A stretch of 52,208 nucleotides of DNA from Acidiferrobacteraceae bacterium (lineage in GTDB: Bacteria; Pseudomonadota; Gammaproteobacteria; Arenicellales; UBA868). Below the pieces are notes generated by a model. It did no database searches and was not told the DNA's origin. It was given only the letters and a program-made list of their open reading frames with translations. Numbering within the stretch: the stretch's first letter is position 1; every line of letters begins with the position of its first letter. The DNA is taken from assembly GCA_018698075.1 (NCBI GenBank), contig JABINT010000050.1, forward strand, positions 1-52,208. The letters run 5' to 3'. The translations under genes and the position numbers were made by a program. This document shows, piece after piece, positions 1 through 8,467 of this stretch.

Positions 1-465
1 CCGCAAAGAATGGGACTGACACATCCGCTGATTGCGCCTTACGGAGCATACACGGTTAAAGATGGCAGCCACATTCTGATTGCGATCCAGAATGATCGTG
101 AGTGGTGCAGTTTCTGTGATGCCATATTGGGTCAGCCCGAACTCGGCGCTGATGCGCGTTTTATGAATAACACTGAGCGGGTCAAGCATCGTAAAGCAAT
201 GGACGAGATAATCAATGGCATGTTTGGCAGACATTCTGCTGATCAGATGGGCCAGTTGCTGGACGATGCGAAAATAGCCAATGCCTGCTTGAGCAGCGTC
301 GAGGATCTGTCCAGTCATCAACTGATTCGAAACCTTGTCGCCGATTTTGGCGGCACCAAGGTTAATATGGCGGATCTGCCGGTGGTGACGGATGGCGAAC
401 GTCCAACGCTTGTCCCCGCGCTTGACCAGCACGGCGAGTCAGTCCGATCAGAGTTTGCTGCCTAG
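1..465 (+). CDS. CaiB/BaiF family CoA-transferase, C-terminal part (cut by window edge)
   Basis: The frame is open from base 1, so this is the last 154 residues of a longer protein; family III CoA-transferases are usually about 400 residues. The fragment carries the C-terminal pattern of the family: HPLIAPYGAYTVKDG, then ILIAIQNDREWCSFCDAI, a segment on residues modified relative to a threshold (ADARFMNN), and a tail on the active-site cleft (LSSVEDL). The family moves CoA between organic acids without releasing free CoA. The catalytic Asp lies in the missing N-terminal half, so activity cannot be judged here. It is followed 79 bp later by an acyl-CoA dehydrogenase and a CitE-like lyase on the same strand, which suggests activation of an organic acid to its CoA ester. 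The substrate is unknown. Confidence 0.85.
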   Translation, partial: PQRMGLTHPLIAPYGAYTVKDGSHILIAIQNDREWCSFCDAILGQPELGADARFMNNTERVKHRKAMDEIINGMFGRHSADQMGQLLDDAKIANACLSSVEDLSSHQLIRNLVADFGGTKVNMADLPVVTDGERPTLVPALDQHGESVRSEFAA

Positions 466-544
466 TCGACAGGTTCGATTGCAACAGTGCGATAAAGCAA
501 TAACGCTTTGGCCCGCAACATTCGAATATCAGGATTCATGACTC

Positions 545-1717
545 ATGAGTACTAAACCCCCAACCTATATGCTGGATCACCCGGAGATCCGCGATAGCGT
601 AACCCGCCTGTGTGAGGGTTTTCCCGGTGAGTACTGGCGTAAATGCGATCGCGAGCAGGATTATCCCCGCGAGTTTGTCGAGGCCTTGACCCAGGCCGGA
701 TTTTTGAGCGCGCTTATTCCCGAAGAGTTTGATGGCTCTGGCCTGCCTTTGTCAGCCGGCGCGGCGATTCTCGAAGAGGTTCATCGCTCTGGTGGCAATG
801 CCGGAGCCTGTCATGCACAGATGTATACCATGGGCACACTGTTGCGCCATGGCTCGCAGTCGCAAAAACAGCAATATCTGCCAGCCATCTCCTGCGGCGA
901 ACTGCGGCTGCAGGCCTTTGGCGTCACCGAGCCGACCAGCGGGACTGATACCACCGCATTGCGCACCACAGCGCGCCGTGAAGGCGACCACTATGTGGTG
1001 AATGGTCAGAAGATCTGGACTTCCCGTGCCCAGTATTCAGATCTGATGATCCTGTTGTGCCGCACTACACCGCGCGAGCAGGTTGAGAAAAAAACTGACG
1101 GTCTTTCGGTGTTGCTGGTAGATATGCGCGAAGCTCGGGGCAAAACGCTGACTATCCGCCCGATCCGTACCATGATGAATCACGCGACCACCGAGATCTT
1201 CTTTGATGATATGCGCGTGCCGGTCGACAACCTGATTGGCGAAGAAGGCCGAGGGTTTCGTTACATATTATCGGGCATGAATACCGAGCGGATTCTGATC
1301 GCAGCCGAATGTATTGGTGACGCCAAGTGGTTTATTGAAAAAGCCACTGCCTATGCCAGTGAGCGTTCTGTCTTTGGCCGGCCCATTGGTAAAAATCAGG
1401 GGGTACAGTTTCCTATCGCCCGGGCCTATGCCCAGATGCGTGCGGCAGAGCTGGTGCTGCGAGAGGCAATCCGGCTTTACGATGCGGGTGAGAACCCGGG
1501 CGAGGAGGCCAATCTTGCCAAGATGCTGGCTGCAGATGCTTCCTGGGCTGCTGCAGAGATGTGCGTGCAGACTTATGGTGGCTTCGGATTTGCCGAAGAA
1601 TATGACGTGGAGCGCAAGTTTCGCGAGGCCAGGCTATACCAGGTTGCCCCGATCTCGACTAATCTGATCCTGAGTTATCTGGGTGAGCATGTACTGGGTC
1701 TGCCGCGCTCTTACTGA
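545..1717 (+). CDS. Acyl-CoA dehydrogenase family protein
   Basis: This 390-residue protein has the full acyl-CoA dehydrogenase fold: a helical N-terminal domain, a central FAD-binding beta domain (FGVTEPTSGTDTTALRTTA, then VNGQKIWTSRA near residue 150) and a C-terminal helical domain ending YGGFGFAEEYDVERKFREAR. It would oxidise an acyl-CoA at the alpha-beta bond and pass electrons to ETF. The usual medium-chain motif with catalytic Glu (IYEGT) is replaced by YQVAPIST. A Glu within ERILIAAE (around residue 245) is where isovaleryl/long-chain type enzymes keep their base, so catalysis may still be possible. It lies between a CoA-transferase and a CitE-like lyase, so a branched or dicarboxylic acyl-CoA is plausible but not shown. 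Confidence 0.9.
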   Translation: MSTKPPTYMLDHPEIRDSVTRLCEGFPGEYWRKCDREQDYPREFVEALTQAGFLSALIPEEFDGSGLPLSAGAAILEEVHRSGGNAGACHAQMYTMGTLLRHGSQSQKQQYLPAISCGELRLQAFGVTEPTSGTDTTALRTTARREGDHYVVNGQKIWTSRAQYSDLMILLCRTTPREQVEKKTDGLSVLLVDMREARGKTLTIRPIRTMMNHATTEIFFDDMRVPVDNLIGEEGRGFRYILSGMNTERILIAAECIGDAKWFIEKATAYASERSVFGRPIGKNQGVQFPIARAYAQMRAAELVLREAIRLYDAGENPGEEANLAKMLAADASWAAAEMCVQTYGGFGFAEEYDVERKFREARLYQVAPISTNLILSYLGEHVLGLPRSY

Positions 1718-1736
1718 CAAATCGATAGAGAAAAAA

Positions 1737-2606
1737 ATGACAACCCACGACCAGGAGATAGTTCAGTCTCGACGCAGTTTTATCTTCGCTCCAGGATTAA
1801 GACCCGAGTTGTATCCCAAGGCGCTCGCCTGTGGAGCGGACATTGTTTGTGTCGAATTGGAAGATGGTGTTGCGCCTCACGATAAGGACGAGGCGCGTGA
1901 GAAGACCATGGCGCTTTTTGCAGAACCACAGGCAGACGATGGCGTGGAGCGCATCGTGCGCATCAACTGCGTGCGATCAGCCGTGGGTCTGGCTGATGTT
2001 CAGGCAATTCTTGCGACAGACACACCGCCACCGGCTCTGATGCTGCCCAAGGTGGTTTCCCCGGATGAAATTGTCTGGCTGGATGACCTGCTGACTGAGC
2101 GGGGCCACGATACCCGTTTACATATCATCATCGAAATGAATGCAGGGCTTGAGGCTGTCTTTGACATCGCCAGGGCTAGCTCCAGGATTGATGCTTTGTT
2201 TTTTGGCGGCGTTGATATGTCGGCAGATTTACGCTGTAAAAATACGTGGGAGCCCTTGCTCTATGCGCGTTCGCGCGTGGTTCACGCGGCAGCCAGCGTG
2301 GGTATTGATGCTATCGACGTGCCCTACCTGGATCTGGATGATCTGGAAGGCATGAAAGCCCAGGCGCAACTGGCAAAAGAACTTGGATTCAGTGGTAAGG
2401 GCGCGGTGCACCCCAAGCAGATCAGCGCCCTGAATGAAGTGTTTACCCCATCGCCTGAAGAAGTGGCCAAAGCGCAGAAAATCCTGGCGGCGTTCGAGGA
2501 GGCCAATACTGGATTGGTTGTTGTCGATGGCAAGTTGATCGAAAAACCAGTGGTTCGCGAGATGCAGCGGATCGCCTCAGTGGGCAAACGCGCTTACCTG
2601 AAATGA
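1737..2606 (+). CDS. HpcH/HpaI aldolase - CitE-like acyl-CoA lyase
   Basis: This is a 289-residue TIM-barrel protein of the CitE/malyl-CoA lyase group. Visible signatures are RSFIFAPGLRPELYPKAL at the N terminus, the metal-binding VELEDGVAPHDKDEAR (about residues 43-58), IIIEMNAGLEAVFDI, FFGGVDMSADL and GFSGKGAVHPKQ near residue 222. Family members cleave malyl-CoA, citramalyl-CoA or hydroxymethylglutaryl-CoA-like substrates, or hydrolyse the thioester. I chose the ATG at 1737 over the in-frame ATG at 1683 because the homology begins here and the longer form would overlap the dehydrogenase. Together with the two upstream genes it would cleave a CoA-activated, dehydrogenated and hydrated dicarboxylic acid. 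The exact substrate cannot be told. Confidence 0.85.
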   Translation: MTTHDQEIVQSRRSFIFAPGLRPELYPKALACGADIVCVELEDGVAPHDKDEAREKTMALFAEPQADDGVERIVRINCVRSAVGLADVQAILATDTPPPALMLPKVVSPDEIVWLDDLLTERGHDTRLHIIIEMNAGLEAVFDIARASSRIDALFFGGVDMSADLRCKNTWEPLLYARSRVVHAAASVGIDAIDVPYLDLDDLEGMKAQAQLAKELGFSGKGAVHPKQISALNEVFTPSPEEVAKAQKILAAFEEANTGLVVVDGKLIEKPVVREMQRIASVGKRAYLK

Positions 2607-2854
2607 GGTACATGTAGTGCGCGGCAGGTTGAAGCTGTTTCAGCCTGATTTCATGTCAGCACTTGGATTGACTGTTGCCTAACGAGAGGCGGCTGCTTGA
2701 GAAAAATTGTAACAGGACGTTTATGTTTTCTGCCTCGCTGGATAATTAATGTTTAACACTTGGCTCAGTAGAACTATGATTACAAGGTGGGCAAACATCC
2801 CAGAAACGTCACCTGAAAAAACTATGATTAGTTTGAGCTTACCGGCGCCGAACA
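2607..2854. other. Intergenic region with an 11-bp direct repeat
   Basis: These 248 bp separate the CoA-pathway genes from the nitroreductase. The sequence AACTATGATTA occurs twice, at 2772-2782 and 2820-2830, 48 bp apart, just upstream of the nitroreductase start. It could be a binding site used twice or a chance duplication. I found no convincing terminator or promoter. Confidence 0.35.
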
Positions 2855-3589
2855 ATGGAAACTGAGACTGACGCATACACCAGCCTGATGGAGGTTGTTC
2901 GCAACCGCATGACCAATCGGGCCTTTGACCCCGACAGCATGATACCGATCGAGCATTACGAGATGATTCTCGAAGCAGCTCGCCACGCCCCTTCAGGCGC
3001 AAACGCCCAGCCTTGGCATTACATTGTGGTTACTGAACCCGAGACCAAGAGCCTGCTGGCAGATCGCTTCAAGGCTGAACAGATCGCCCGGGCGCGGGCA
3101 AAGATGAAGTTTCCAACACCTAACTACGAAGGTATCCGGTCGGCGCCAGGGGTAATCATCGTGGTCGCGGATTTCCGTTTCGTAAAAGCTTTTCCAGTTC
3201 TTAACGATGGCTCGGACACAGACCGGATGTACAAGCAGAATGCCGAACGGATACTGCTACAGAGCGTTGCGGCTTCAGTTATGTCAGCGCACCTGGCAGC
3301 CTCTGCCCTGGGCTACGCAGTATGGTGGATAACCGCCATAGGCCAGAAGGCCATTCAGGAGGAGCTCAAACCGCTACTCGCCGTTCCCGACGAACTGGAC
3401 ATCATCGACATCATGTGTTTTGGGTCACCGCTTAAATCCTCCTACAAGCGCTGGAAAAAGGATCTCAACCAGATCCTCCACTGGGACCGTTTCGACCCAT
3501 CGCTGTTTCCGACTGACGACGATATCGATACCTGGATCCGGGAACACCGGCATCACGTCATGTACCGGGACGAATCACGAATCGACTGA
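2855..3589 (+). CDS. Nitroreductase family FMN protein
   Basis: This 244-residue protein has nitroreductase-fold features: an N-terminal VVRNRMTNRAFDPDSM segment that contributes Arg residues to FMN phosphate binding, EAARHAPSGANAQPWHYIVV (about residues 43-62, the typical P-S-x-x-N-x-Q-P-W motif), and a later helix LAASALGYAVWWITAIG that packs on the flavin. Family members use NAD(P)H to reduce nitro groups, quinones, enones or halogenated rings, or to remodel flavins. It stands alone, with a 248-bp gap upstream and the repeat array downstream, so context gives no substrate. The ATG at 2855 has no strong ribosome-binding site. Confidence 0.85.
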   Translation: METETDAYTSLMEVVRNRMTNRAFDPDSMIPIEHYEMILEAARHAPSGANAQPWHYIVVTEPETKSLLADRFKAEQIARARAKMKFPTPNYEGIRSAPGVIIVVADFRFVKAFPVLNDGSDTDRMYKQNAERILLQSVAASVMSAHLAASALGYAVWWITAIGQKAIQEELKPLLAVPDELDIIDIMCFGSPLKSSYKRWKKDLNQILHWDRFDPSLFPTDDDIDTWIREHRHHVMYRDESRID

Positions 3590-3900
3590 TCTAATCTGTC
3601 GAGATGTTCACAGGCCCACACGCAGGGCCGGCAAAGACAATTAAAACGATTAAAACGATTAAAACGATTAAAACGATTAAAACGATTAAAACGATTAAAA
3701 CGATTAAAACGATTAAGACGATTTGAACCTAACCGTCTTTCATAACCGTAACTCCGTAGGAGTTCAGCCGTGAGTGCATAGGACTGTACCACACGACAAT
3801 TTCACAGCCAGTGGGTTAGTGAGGCGTGATTAGGCAGATGTGTTTTACGTCAGCATCTCGCCTTACGTAAATTTTATCGAATCAATACGGAGAAAATGTT
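3590..3900. other. 311-bp gene-free stretch between nitroreductase and hydroxyacid dehydrogenase
   Basis: The main content is the 9-bp tandem array at 3640-3720. The remainder, 3721-3888, is unremarkable, with no open frame that looks coding. A GGAG ribosome-binding site lies at 3889-3892, just ahead of the TTG start of the next gene. Confidence 0.6.
3640..3720. repeat. 9-bp tandem repeat array, nine units
   Basis: Eight perfect copies of ATTAAAACG run head to tail from 3640, and a ninth copy at 3712-3720 reads ATTAAGACG. The total is 81 bp. The unit is much more AT-rich than its surroundings. Read on the minus strand it gives an open Asn-Arg-Phe repeat, but that is a by-product of a 9-bp period. 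It lies downstream of the nitroreductase and upstream of a dehydrogenase. The array could be a slippage-prone spacer, a protein-binding array or a neutral microsatellite. Confidence 0.97.
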
Positions 3901-4902
3901 TTGCCAACTGCATTAGTACAAGGTCGGATCGCTGTTCAGTACGAACACCTCTTAAGAGCGGAATTAAACGATGATTGGAAAATACTTGTGTGGGATCCGT
4001 CGTGCAATGGACCCGATGAGTTTATTGCCATGGCGCTTGAGGCAGATGCCATCATCGGCGGAAAAATACCCACACCAAATTGGCCGAACATACCGAAACT
4101 CAAAGTGTTTCAGATTCCGTGGACCGGATATGACTTTTGTTCACCGCAAACGATGCCAAATGGCATTCCTGTGTGTAATTGCTATGAACATGAAACAACG
4201 ATAGCCGAATTTGTCCTTTGTGCCATGCTCGAAACCAAAATTGGATTGCGCCAAATTGACCAACGTTTTCGGGCTGAAGGATGGGGCGGCAGACAGCCAG
4301 GCTCATCTTTGAATCACGGAGAAATTCGCAATCGGACCGTGGGCATCGTGGGTTACGGACATATCGGTAAAGAGGTTGCGCACCGCGCTGCGGCCTTTGG
4401 TATGCGAGTGATCGCGATCCGCCGATCGAAACACAAAACCATACCCCCGCTTGATTGGCTGGGAAGCACCGACCAGCTCGATCAATTACTCGCTGAAAGT
4501 GATTTCGTTGTGGTGGCCTGTGATATGAATAAAGAAACCATAGGCATGATTGGGGCGCCCCAATTGGCCAGGATGAAGCCCGACAGCGTGATCATTAATG
4601 TGGGCCGTGGCCGGGTCATAGACGAAGAGGCTCTTTACCAGGCGCTGAAGGATCGGTCGATTGGCGGTGCTGTCCTCGACGTTTGGTACAACTATATTGG
4701 TAATGACAAAGAAGATGTGTGGCCTTGTAATTACCCATTCCAAGATCTTGACAATGTCATTCTCAGCGCACACGAGAGTGCAGCGTCACCAGAGCAACTG
4801 GAACGACGATGGAAGTTCGTAGCGGATAATCTGCAGCGGGTGGCAAATGGCGGGCAGCCAGAAAATCAGGTTTTTCTGGGAACGGCGACGGCGGGCCTAT
4901 AA
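3901..4902 (+). CDS. D-2-hydroxyacid dehydrogenase (NAD-dependent)
   Basis: This 333-residue protein belongs to the D-isomer-specific 2-hydroxyacid dehydrogenases, which interconvert 2-oxoacids and D-2-hydroxyacids. The Rossmann motif GIVGYGHIGKEVAHRA is near residue 150. The catalytic Arg is in INVGRGRVIDEEAL (about residue 239) and the catalytic His in LSAHESAAS near residue 291. The start is TTG at 3901: it is preceded by GGAG at 3889-3892 at normal spacing, while the nearby ATG at 3896 is out of frame. Downstream genes converge on it, so it is probably monocistronic. The substrate, and whether it acts as reductase or dehydrogenase, is unknown. Confidence 0.88.
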   Translation: MPTALVQGRIAVQYEHLLRAELNDDWKILVWDPSCNGPDEFIAMALEADAIIGGKIPTPNWPNIPKLKVFQIPWTGYDFCSPQTMPNGIPVCNCYEHETTIAEFVLCAMLETKIGLRQIDQRFRAEGWGGRQPGSSLNHGEIRNRTVGIVGYGHIGKEVAHRAAAFGMRVIAIRRSKHKTIPPLDWLGSTDQLDQLLAESDFVVVACDMNKETIGMIGAPQLARMKPDSVIINVGRGRVIDEEALYQALKDRSIGGAVLDVWYNYIGNDKEDVWPCNYPFQDLDNVILSAHESAASPEQLERRWKFVADNLQRVANGGQPENQVFLGTATAGL

Positions 4903-4969
4903 AAAAAGCGTTTGTGCCTGTTTCAGGCTGGCCCATCGGGGCGGGGGCTGATACACCGTAACGCGGGTC

Positions 4970-5920
4970 TCAGCTCAGCGCTTTGGTCAGTGCCTGCGCA
5001 CCGTCGCGCAGGGCCTGCGTTGCTTTATCCAGCAAGCGACTGTAGTGGATAAAACTGTGTAGAACACCGGTGTAGACCTCAAGGTGTGCAGGCCTGTTGG
5101 CCTTTCTCATAGCCTCATGTAAAGCAACAGAGTCGTCGTGCAGCGGATCGCACTCGGCGGCAGCGATAAAGGCCTGCGGCAGGCATGCGATATCTCCGCT
5201 TAACACATTAAAGCGTGAATCTGCATGATCGCTCGAGTTCCCGAGATAACTGTCCAGGTAGAACGCTTTTTCCTCGCGGGTAAACTCGTAGTCGGCATTG
5301 CCGTATTGCTGCCATGACCGCGAGCCTGTCAGGCCATACGCCCCATAATAAAGTAACAGGAACCGTATCGCCTGGTGGTCTCGTTGGTGGTGCAACTGGG
5401 TTACGGCAACAGCCATGTTGGCACCCGCAGAATCACCGCCCAATGCCAGGCGGGTAGGGTCAAGACCGTGGTTGTGGCCCGAGGTTTTAAGCCATTGGAT
5501 AACCGCCAGCGTTTCGTTGATGGCGACCGGGAATTTGTGCTCCGGCGAGAGTGCGTAATCGATGCCAACCACAACTGCACCGGAGAATGTCGCTAAAAGG
5601 CGCATGACACGGTCGTGGGTATCCAGGTTTCCCACGACCCATCCCCCACCGTGCAGGTAAAGCAGGGTAGGGCGCGGATTCTGATTGAAAGGCCGATAGA
5701 TCCGCAGCGCGATATCTCTTAGGGGGCCAGGCACCGACAACGCTTCCACGCTGTCCATCTTCGGCTTTATGGCATTCCACCATGCCCGCTCGTGGTTATA
5801 GTTCTTGCGAATGTCGTCGATCGAAAGATCGCCCAGATCTTGCGGGCCGAGGGTGAGAGTACGGCGCTTTTCCATCACCGCAATCATCTGCGGATCCAGG
5901 GTTATAGGTATGGCGGGCAT
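4970..5920 (-). CDS. Alpha/beta hydrolase of the HSL (hormone-sensitive-lipase-like) family
   Basis: This 316-residue esterase has the family's oxyanion motif HGGGWVVGN (about residues 90-98), the nucleophile elbow GGDSAGAN (Ser near 165), the acid residue in AECDPLHDD and the His in GVLHSFIHY near the C terminus. These enzymes hydrolyse short acyl esters or amides. It is the last gene of the leftward betaine-transport/demethylation run, 38 bp after the dehydrogenase stop, so it may be co-transcribed. A possible job is cleaving an ester or amide of choline or a related amine before or after uptake, but this rests on position only. There is no signal peptide, so it should be cytoplasmic. Confidence 0.87.
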   Translation of the reverse strand: MPAIPITLDPQMIAVMEKRRTLTLGPQDLGDLSIDDIRKNYNHERAWWNAIKPKMDSVEALSVPGPLRDIALRIYRPFNQNPRPTLLYLHGGGWVVGNLDTHDRVMRLLATFSGAVVVGIDYALSPEHKFPVAINETLAVIQWLKTSGHNHGLDPTRLALGGDSAGANMAVAVTQLHHQRDHQAIRFLLLYYGAYGLTGSRSWQQYGNADYEFTREEKAFYLDSYLGNSSDHADSRFNVLSGDIACLPQAFIAAAECDPLHDDSVALHEAMRKANRPAHLEVYTGVLHSFIHYSRLLDKATQALRDGAQALTKALS

Positions 5921-5958
5921 GCTGAATAGTGACTGAAACTTTTTTGATGCCGGGCTAT

Positions 5959-8403
5959 TTAAGCGCGAATCCGGGCCATGGTCGGGTCGTACAGCGGTTG
6001 CAGATGAATTTCACAGGGCACCTGGATTCCAGCTACCTCCAAAGTGTATTCGCCATTTTTTAGAAAATCATGGTCGACACCACTTGCGTTACGCACATAA
6101 CCGTAGCCGATACTGCAGCCAAGCGTATGACCATAGCCGGCACTGGTCAGCCAGCCCACCCGTTCGCCATTACGGTACAGTGTTTCGCGCCCGATCAGAT
6201 TGATCTGCGGGTCTTGCACGGTGAAGCAGGCCATTACTTTTTTAAGCCCATCACGGCGTTGTTGTTGTAGCGCAGCTTTACCCAGAAAATCAGTTTCGCT
6301 TTTCAGTTTGACCGCCCAGCCAAGTCCCGCCTCCAGCGGCGTGTGATCCGGCGAAAGATCAGCGCCCCAGGCGCGGTATCCTTTTTCCAGCCGCAGACTC
6401 TCGATCGCGCGATAGCCGGCGTTGTGTATTCCCAGGTCGTCCCCAGCCGACATCAGCGCCTGGTAGACCTTAAGGGCATTATCCACCGGGATGTGCAGTT
6501 CAAATCCCAGTTCGCCCACATAAGTCAGGCGCAATACGGTGACAGGACTATCGCCTACCCGCAGATGACGCACTCTGGCAAAGGGAAAAGCCTCGTTGTC
6601 GACAGGGTCAGTTGTGACGCGGCTTAGTACTTCCCTGGCTTGGGGGCCCATCAGTGACAATACGCTCAAGGAATCGGTCTCATCGGTGATGCTGGCATCC
6701 AGATGAGTTGGAATGTTGCGTCGAATCCAGTGGTAATCATGGGTCACGAAACCGGTTCCAGTCACCATATAGAAACGGTCGCTGTCGATTCGCGCTACGG
6801 TCAGATCGCTTTCGATTCCGCCGCGGCTGTTAAGCAATTGGGTGTAGATAACAGAGCCGACCGGGCGATCGATACGGTTGGCGCAGATCCACTCAAGGGC
6901 CGCACAGGCATCGGCACCGGTGACCATGAACTTGCCAAAAGAGGTTTGATCAAAGACGGCAACCCGTTCTCTGGCAGCCTCGTGCTCAAGGGCCGAGTAG
7001 CGCAGCCAGTTCTGGTGGTTAAAAGAGTATTCATCTTCAGGTTCTACACCTTCGGGCGCAAACCAGTTAGGTCGCTCCCAGCCCAGTTTTTCGCCAAAGC
7101 AGGCACCCTGCGCTCGCAGTGATTCGTAAAGTGGTGATCGTCGGAAAGGTCGTCCGGAATCGTGCTCCTCAAACGGCCAGGCAATGGTGTAGTGTTTTCC
7201 ATACATTTCGTAGGTGCGATTGCGCACCCAGCCTATATCGTGGTGCGGCTTACCGAAGCGCCGGATGTCCACTGGCCACAGGTCATAGGGTGGTTCACCA
7301 CCGATAATCCACTGCGCAAGTGCCTGTCCGGCACCACCACCAGCGGCGATGCCAAAGGCGTTAAAACCTGCCGCAACAAAATAGCCAGCGAGTTCCGGTG
7401 CTTCGCCGAGAATAAAATTGCCATCGGGGGTAAAACTTTCGGGGCCGTTCAGCAGTTCCTTGATTCCTGTGTGCTGTAGTGCTGGCACGCGCGGCAAGGC
7501 AAGCGTCATAAGCTCTTCAAAGTGATTCCAGTCGGAGTCAAGCAGCGAGAAGGCGAATTGATCGGGAAAGCCCTGTTGTGCCCAGCCGATTGGGTTTGGT
7601 TCGTACCCACCCATAACCAGTCCGCCTACTTCTTCCTTGTAGTAGGTCAGCCGATCAGGATCTCTTAACGTAGGCAGGTCAGGCCGTACCCCTTCAATGG
7701 GCTCGGTAATCAGGTATTGGTGCTGCACCGAAACGAGTGGAATGTTAACGCCCGCCAGACGACCAAACTCGCGCGCCCACTGGCCAGTACAGTTGACCAG
7801 CACTTCGCAGTCGATAACCCCCGAAGTGGTGTCTACCCCTTTTACCCGGCCGTTCTCAGAGCGAACAGCGGTAACGGTCACGCCTTCGACTATGGCCGCT
7901 CCGGCATCACGGGCACCTTTAGCCAGCGCCTGGGTGATATCTGAAGGGCTGGCCTGGCCATCGGTCGGCAGGAAGGCTGCGCCGATCACGTCACTGATAT
8001 CCATTATTGGCCACAGATCCTTGGCTTCACCGGGGGTTAGCAGGTGCATCTCAAGGCCGAAGCTGCGTGCCGTGGTGGCTTGGCGCTGTATCTCAGTCAG
8101 CCGCGCTTCAGTGCAGGCCAGCCGTAGTCCTCCGTTCATCTTCCAGCCGGTTGCGAGCCCGGTCTGGACTTCAAGTTGGTCATACAACGTAATCGAGTGG
8201 CCCAGCAATTGAGTGATCCCGGCCTGACTACGCAACTGGCCGACAAGGCCTGCCGCATGCCAGGTGCTGCCGCTGGTCAACTGATTACGCTCAAGCAACA
8301 GCACGTCCTTGTAGCCCATTTGGGCGAGATGATAGGCGGTGGAGCAGCCGGCAATGCCGCCGCCGACCACAATGGCACGGGTGTGCCTAGGTAATTTACT
8401 CAT
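5959..8403 (-). CDS. Dimethylglycine/sarcosine dehydrogenase-like FAD oxidase fused to a GcvT-type aminomethyltransferase domain
   Basis: This 814-residue two-part protein begins with an FAD-dependent DAO domain: VVGGGIAGCSTAYHLA at residues 12-27, the ADP-binding LLLER, then GSTWHAAG, in which His49 matches the His that holds FAD covalently in dimethylglycine and sarcosine dehydrogenases. The second half (from about residue 430) is a GcvT-like folate-binding domain ending with the glycine-cleavage-T barrel (GRETLYRNGERVGWLTSAGYG). Such proteins remove N-methyl groups and pass them to tetrahydrofolate. The ATG at 8403 fits the conserved N terminus; the ATG at 8445 would add 14 unconserved residues. 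Its place downstream of a betaine-type transporter suggests stepwise demethylation of dimethylglycine or sarcosine. The amine substrate is not proven. Confidence 0.9.
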   Translation of the reverse strand: MSKLPRHTRAIVVGGGIAGCSTAYHLAQMGYKDVLLLERNQLTSGSTWHAAGLVGQLRSQAGITQLLGHSITLYDQLEVQTGLATGWKMNGGLRLACTEARLTEIQRQATTARSFGLEMHLLTPGEAKDLWPIMDISDVIGAAFLPTDGQASPSDITQALAKGARDAGAAIVEGVTVTAVRSENGRVKGVDTTSGVIDCEVLVNCTGQWAREFGRLAGVNIPLVSVQHQYLITEPIEGVRPDLPTLRDPDRLTYYKEEVGGLVMGGYEPNPIGWAQQGFPDQFAFSLLDSDWNHFEELMTLALPRVPALQHTGIKELLNGPESFTPDGNFILGEAPELAGYFVAAGFNAFGIAAGGGAGQALAQWIIGGEPPYDLWPVDIRRFGKPHHDIGWVRNRTYEMYGKHYTIAWPFEEHDSGRPFRRSPLYESLRAQGACFGEKLGWERPNWFAPEGVEPEDEYSFNHQNWLRYSALEHEAARERVAVFDQTSFGKFMVTGADACAALEWICANRIDRPVGSVIYTQLLNSRGGIESDLTVARIDSDRFYMVTGTGFVTHDYHWIRRNIPTHLDASITDETDSLSVLSLMGPQAREVLSRVTTDPVDNEAFPFARVRHLRVGDSPVTVLRLTYVGELGFELHIPVDNALKVYQALMSAGDDLGIHNAGYRAIESLRLEKGYRAWGADLSPDHTPLEAGLGWAVKLKSETDFLGKAALQQQRRDGLKKVMACFTVQDPQINLIGRETLYRNGERVGWLTSAGYGHTLGCSIGYGYVRNASGVDHDFLKNGEYTLEVAGIQVPCEIHLQPLYDPTMARIRA

Positions 8404-8467
8404 ATCAGTCAGTGTTGATGTTGTATGTCCCGCAGCAGATGGCATGCGTTCGGGTCAGCATTGTGTA

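Noticed and set aside
3640-3720. Possible CRISPR array or plasmid iterons
   Set aside because: Units are 9 bp and directly adjacent with no spacers, and there are no cas or replication genes nearby.
3553-3792. Open frame on the minus strand with an Asn-Arg-Phe repeat
   Set aside because: It is produced by the 9-bp tandem array, whose period is a multiple of three; there is no start context or domain.
4970-5920. Alpha/beta hydrolase as the missing hutG
   Set aside because: HutG belongs to other folds; this is an HSL-type esterase and lies in a different operon.
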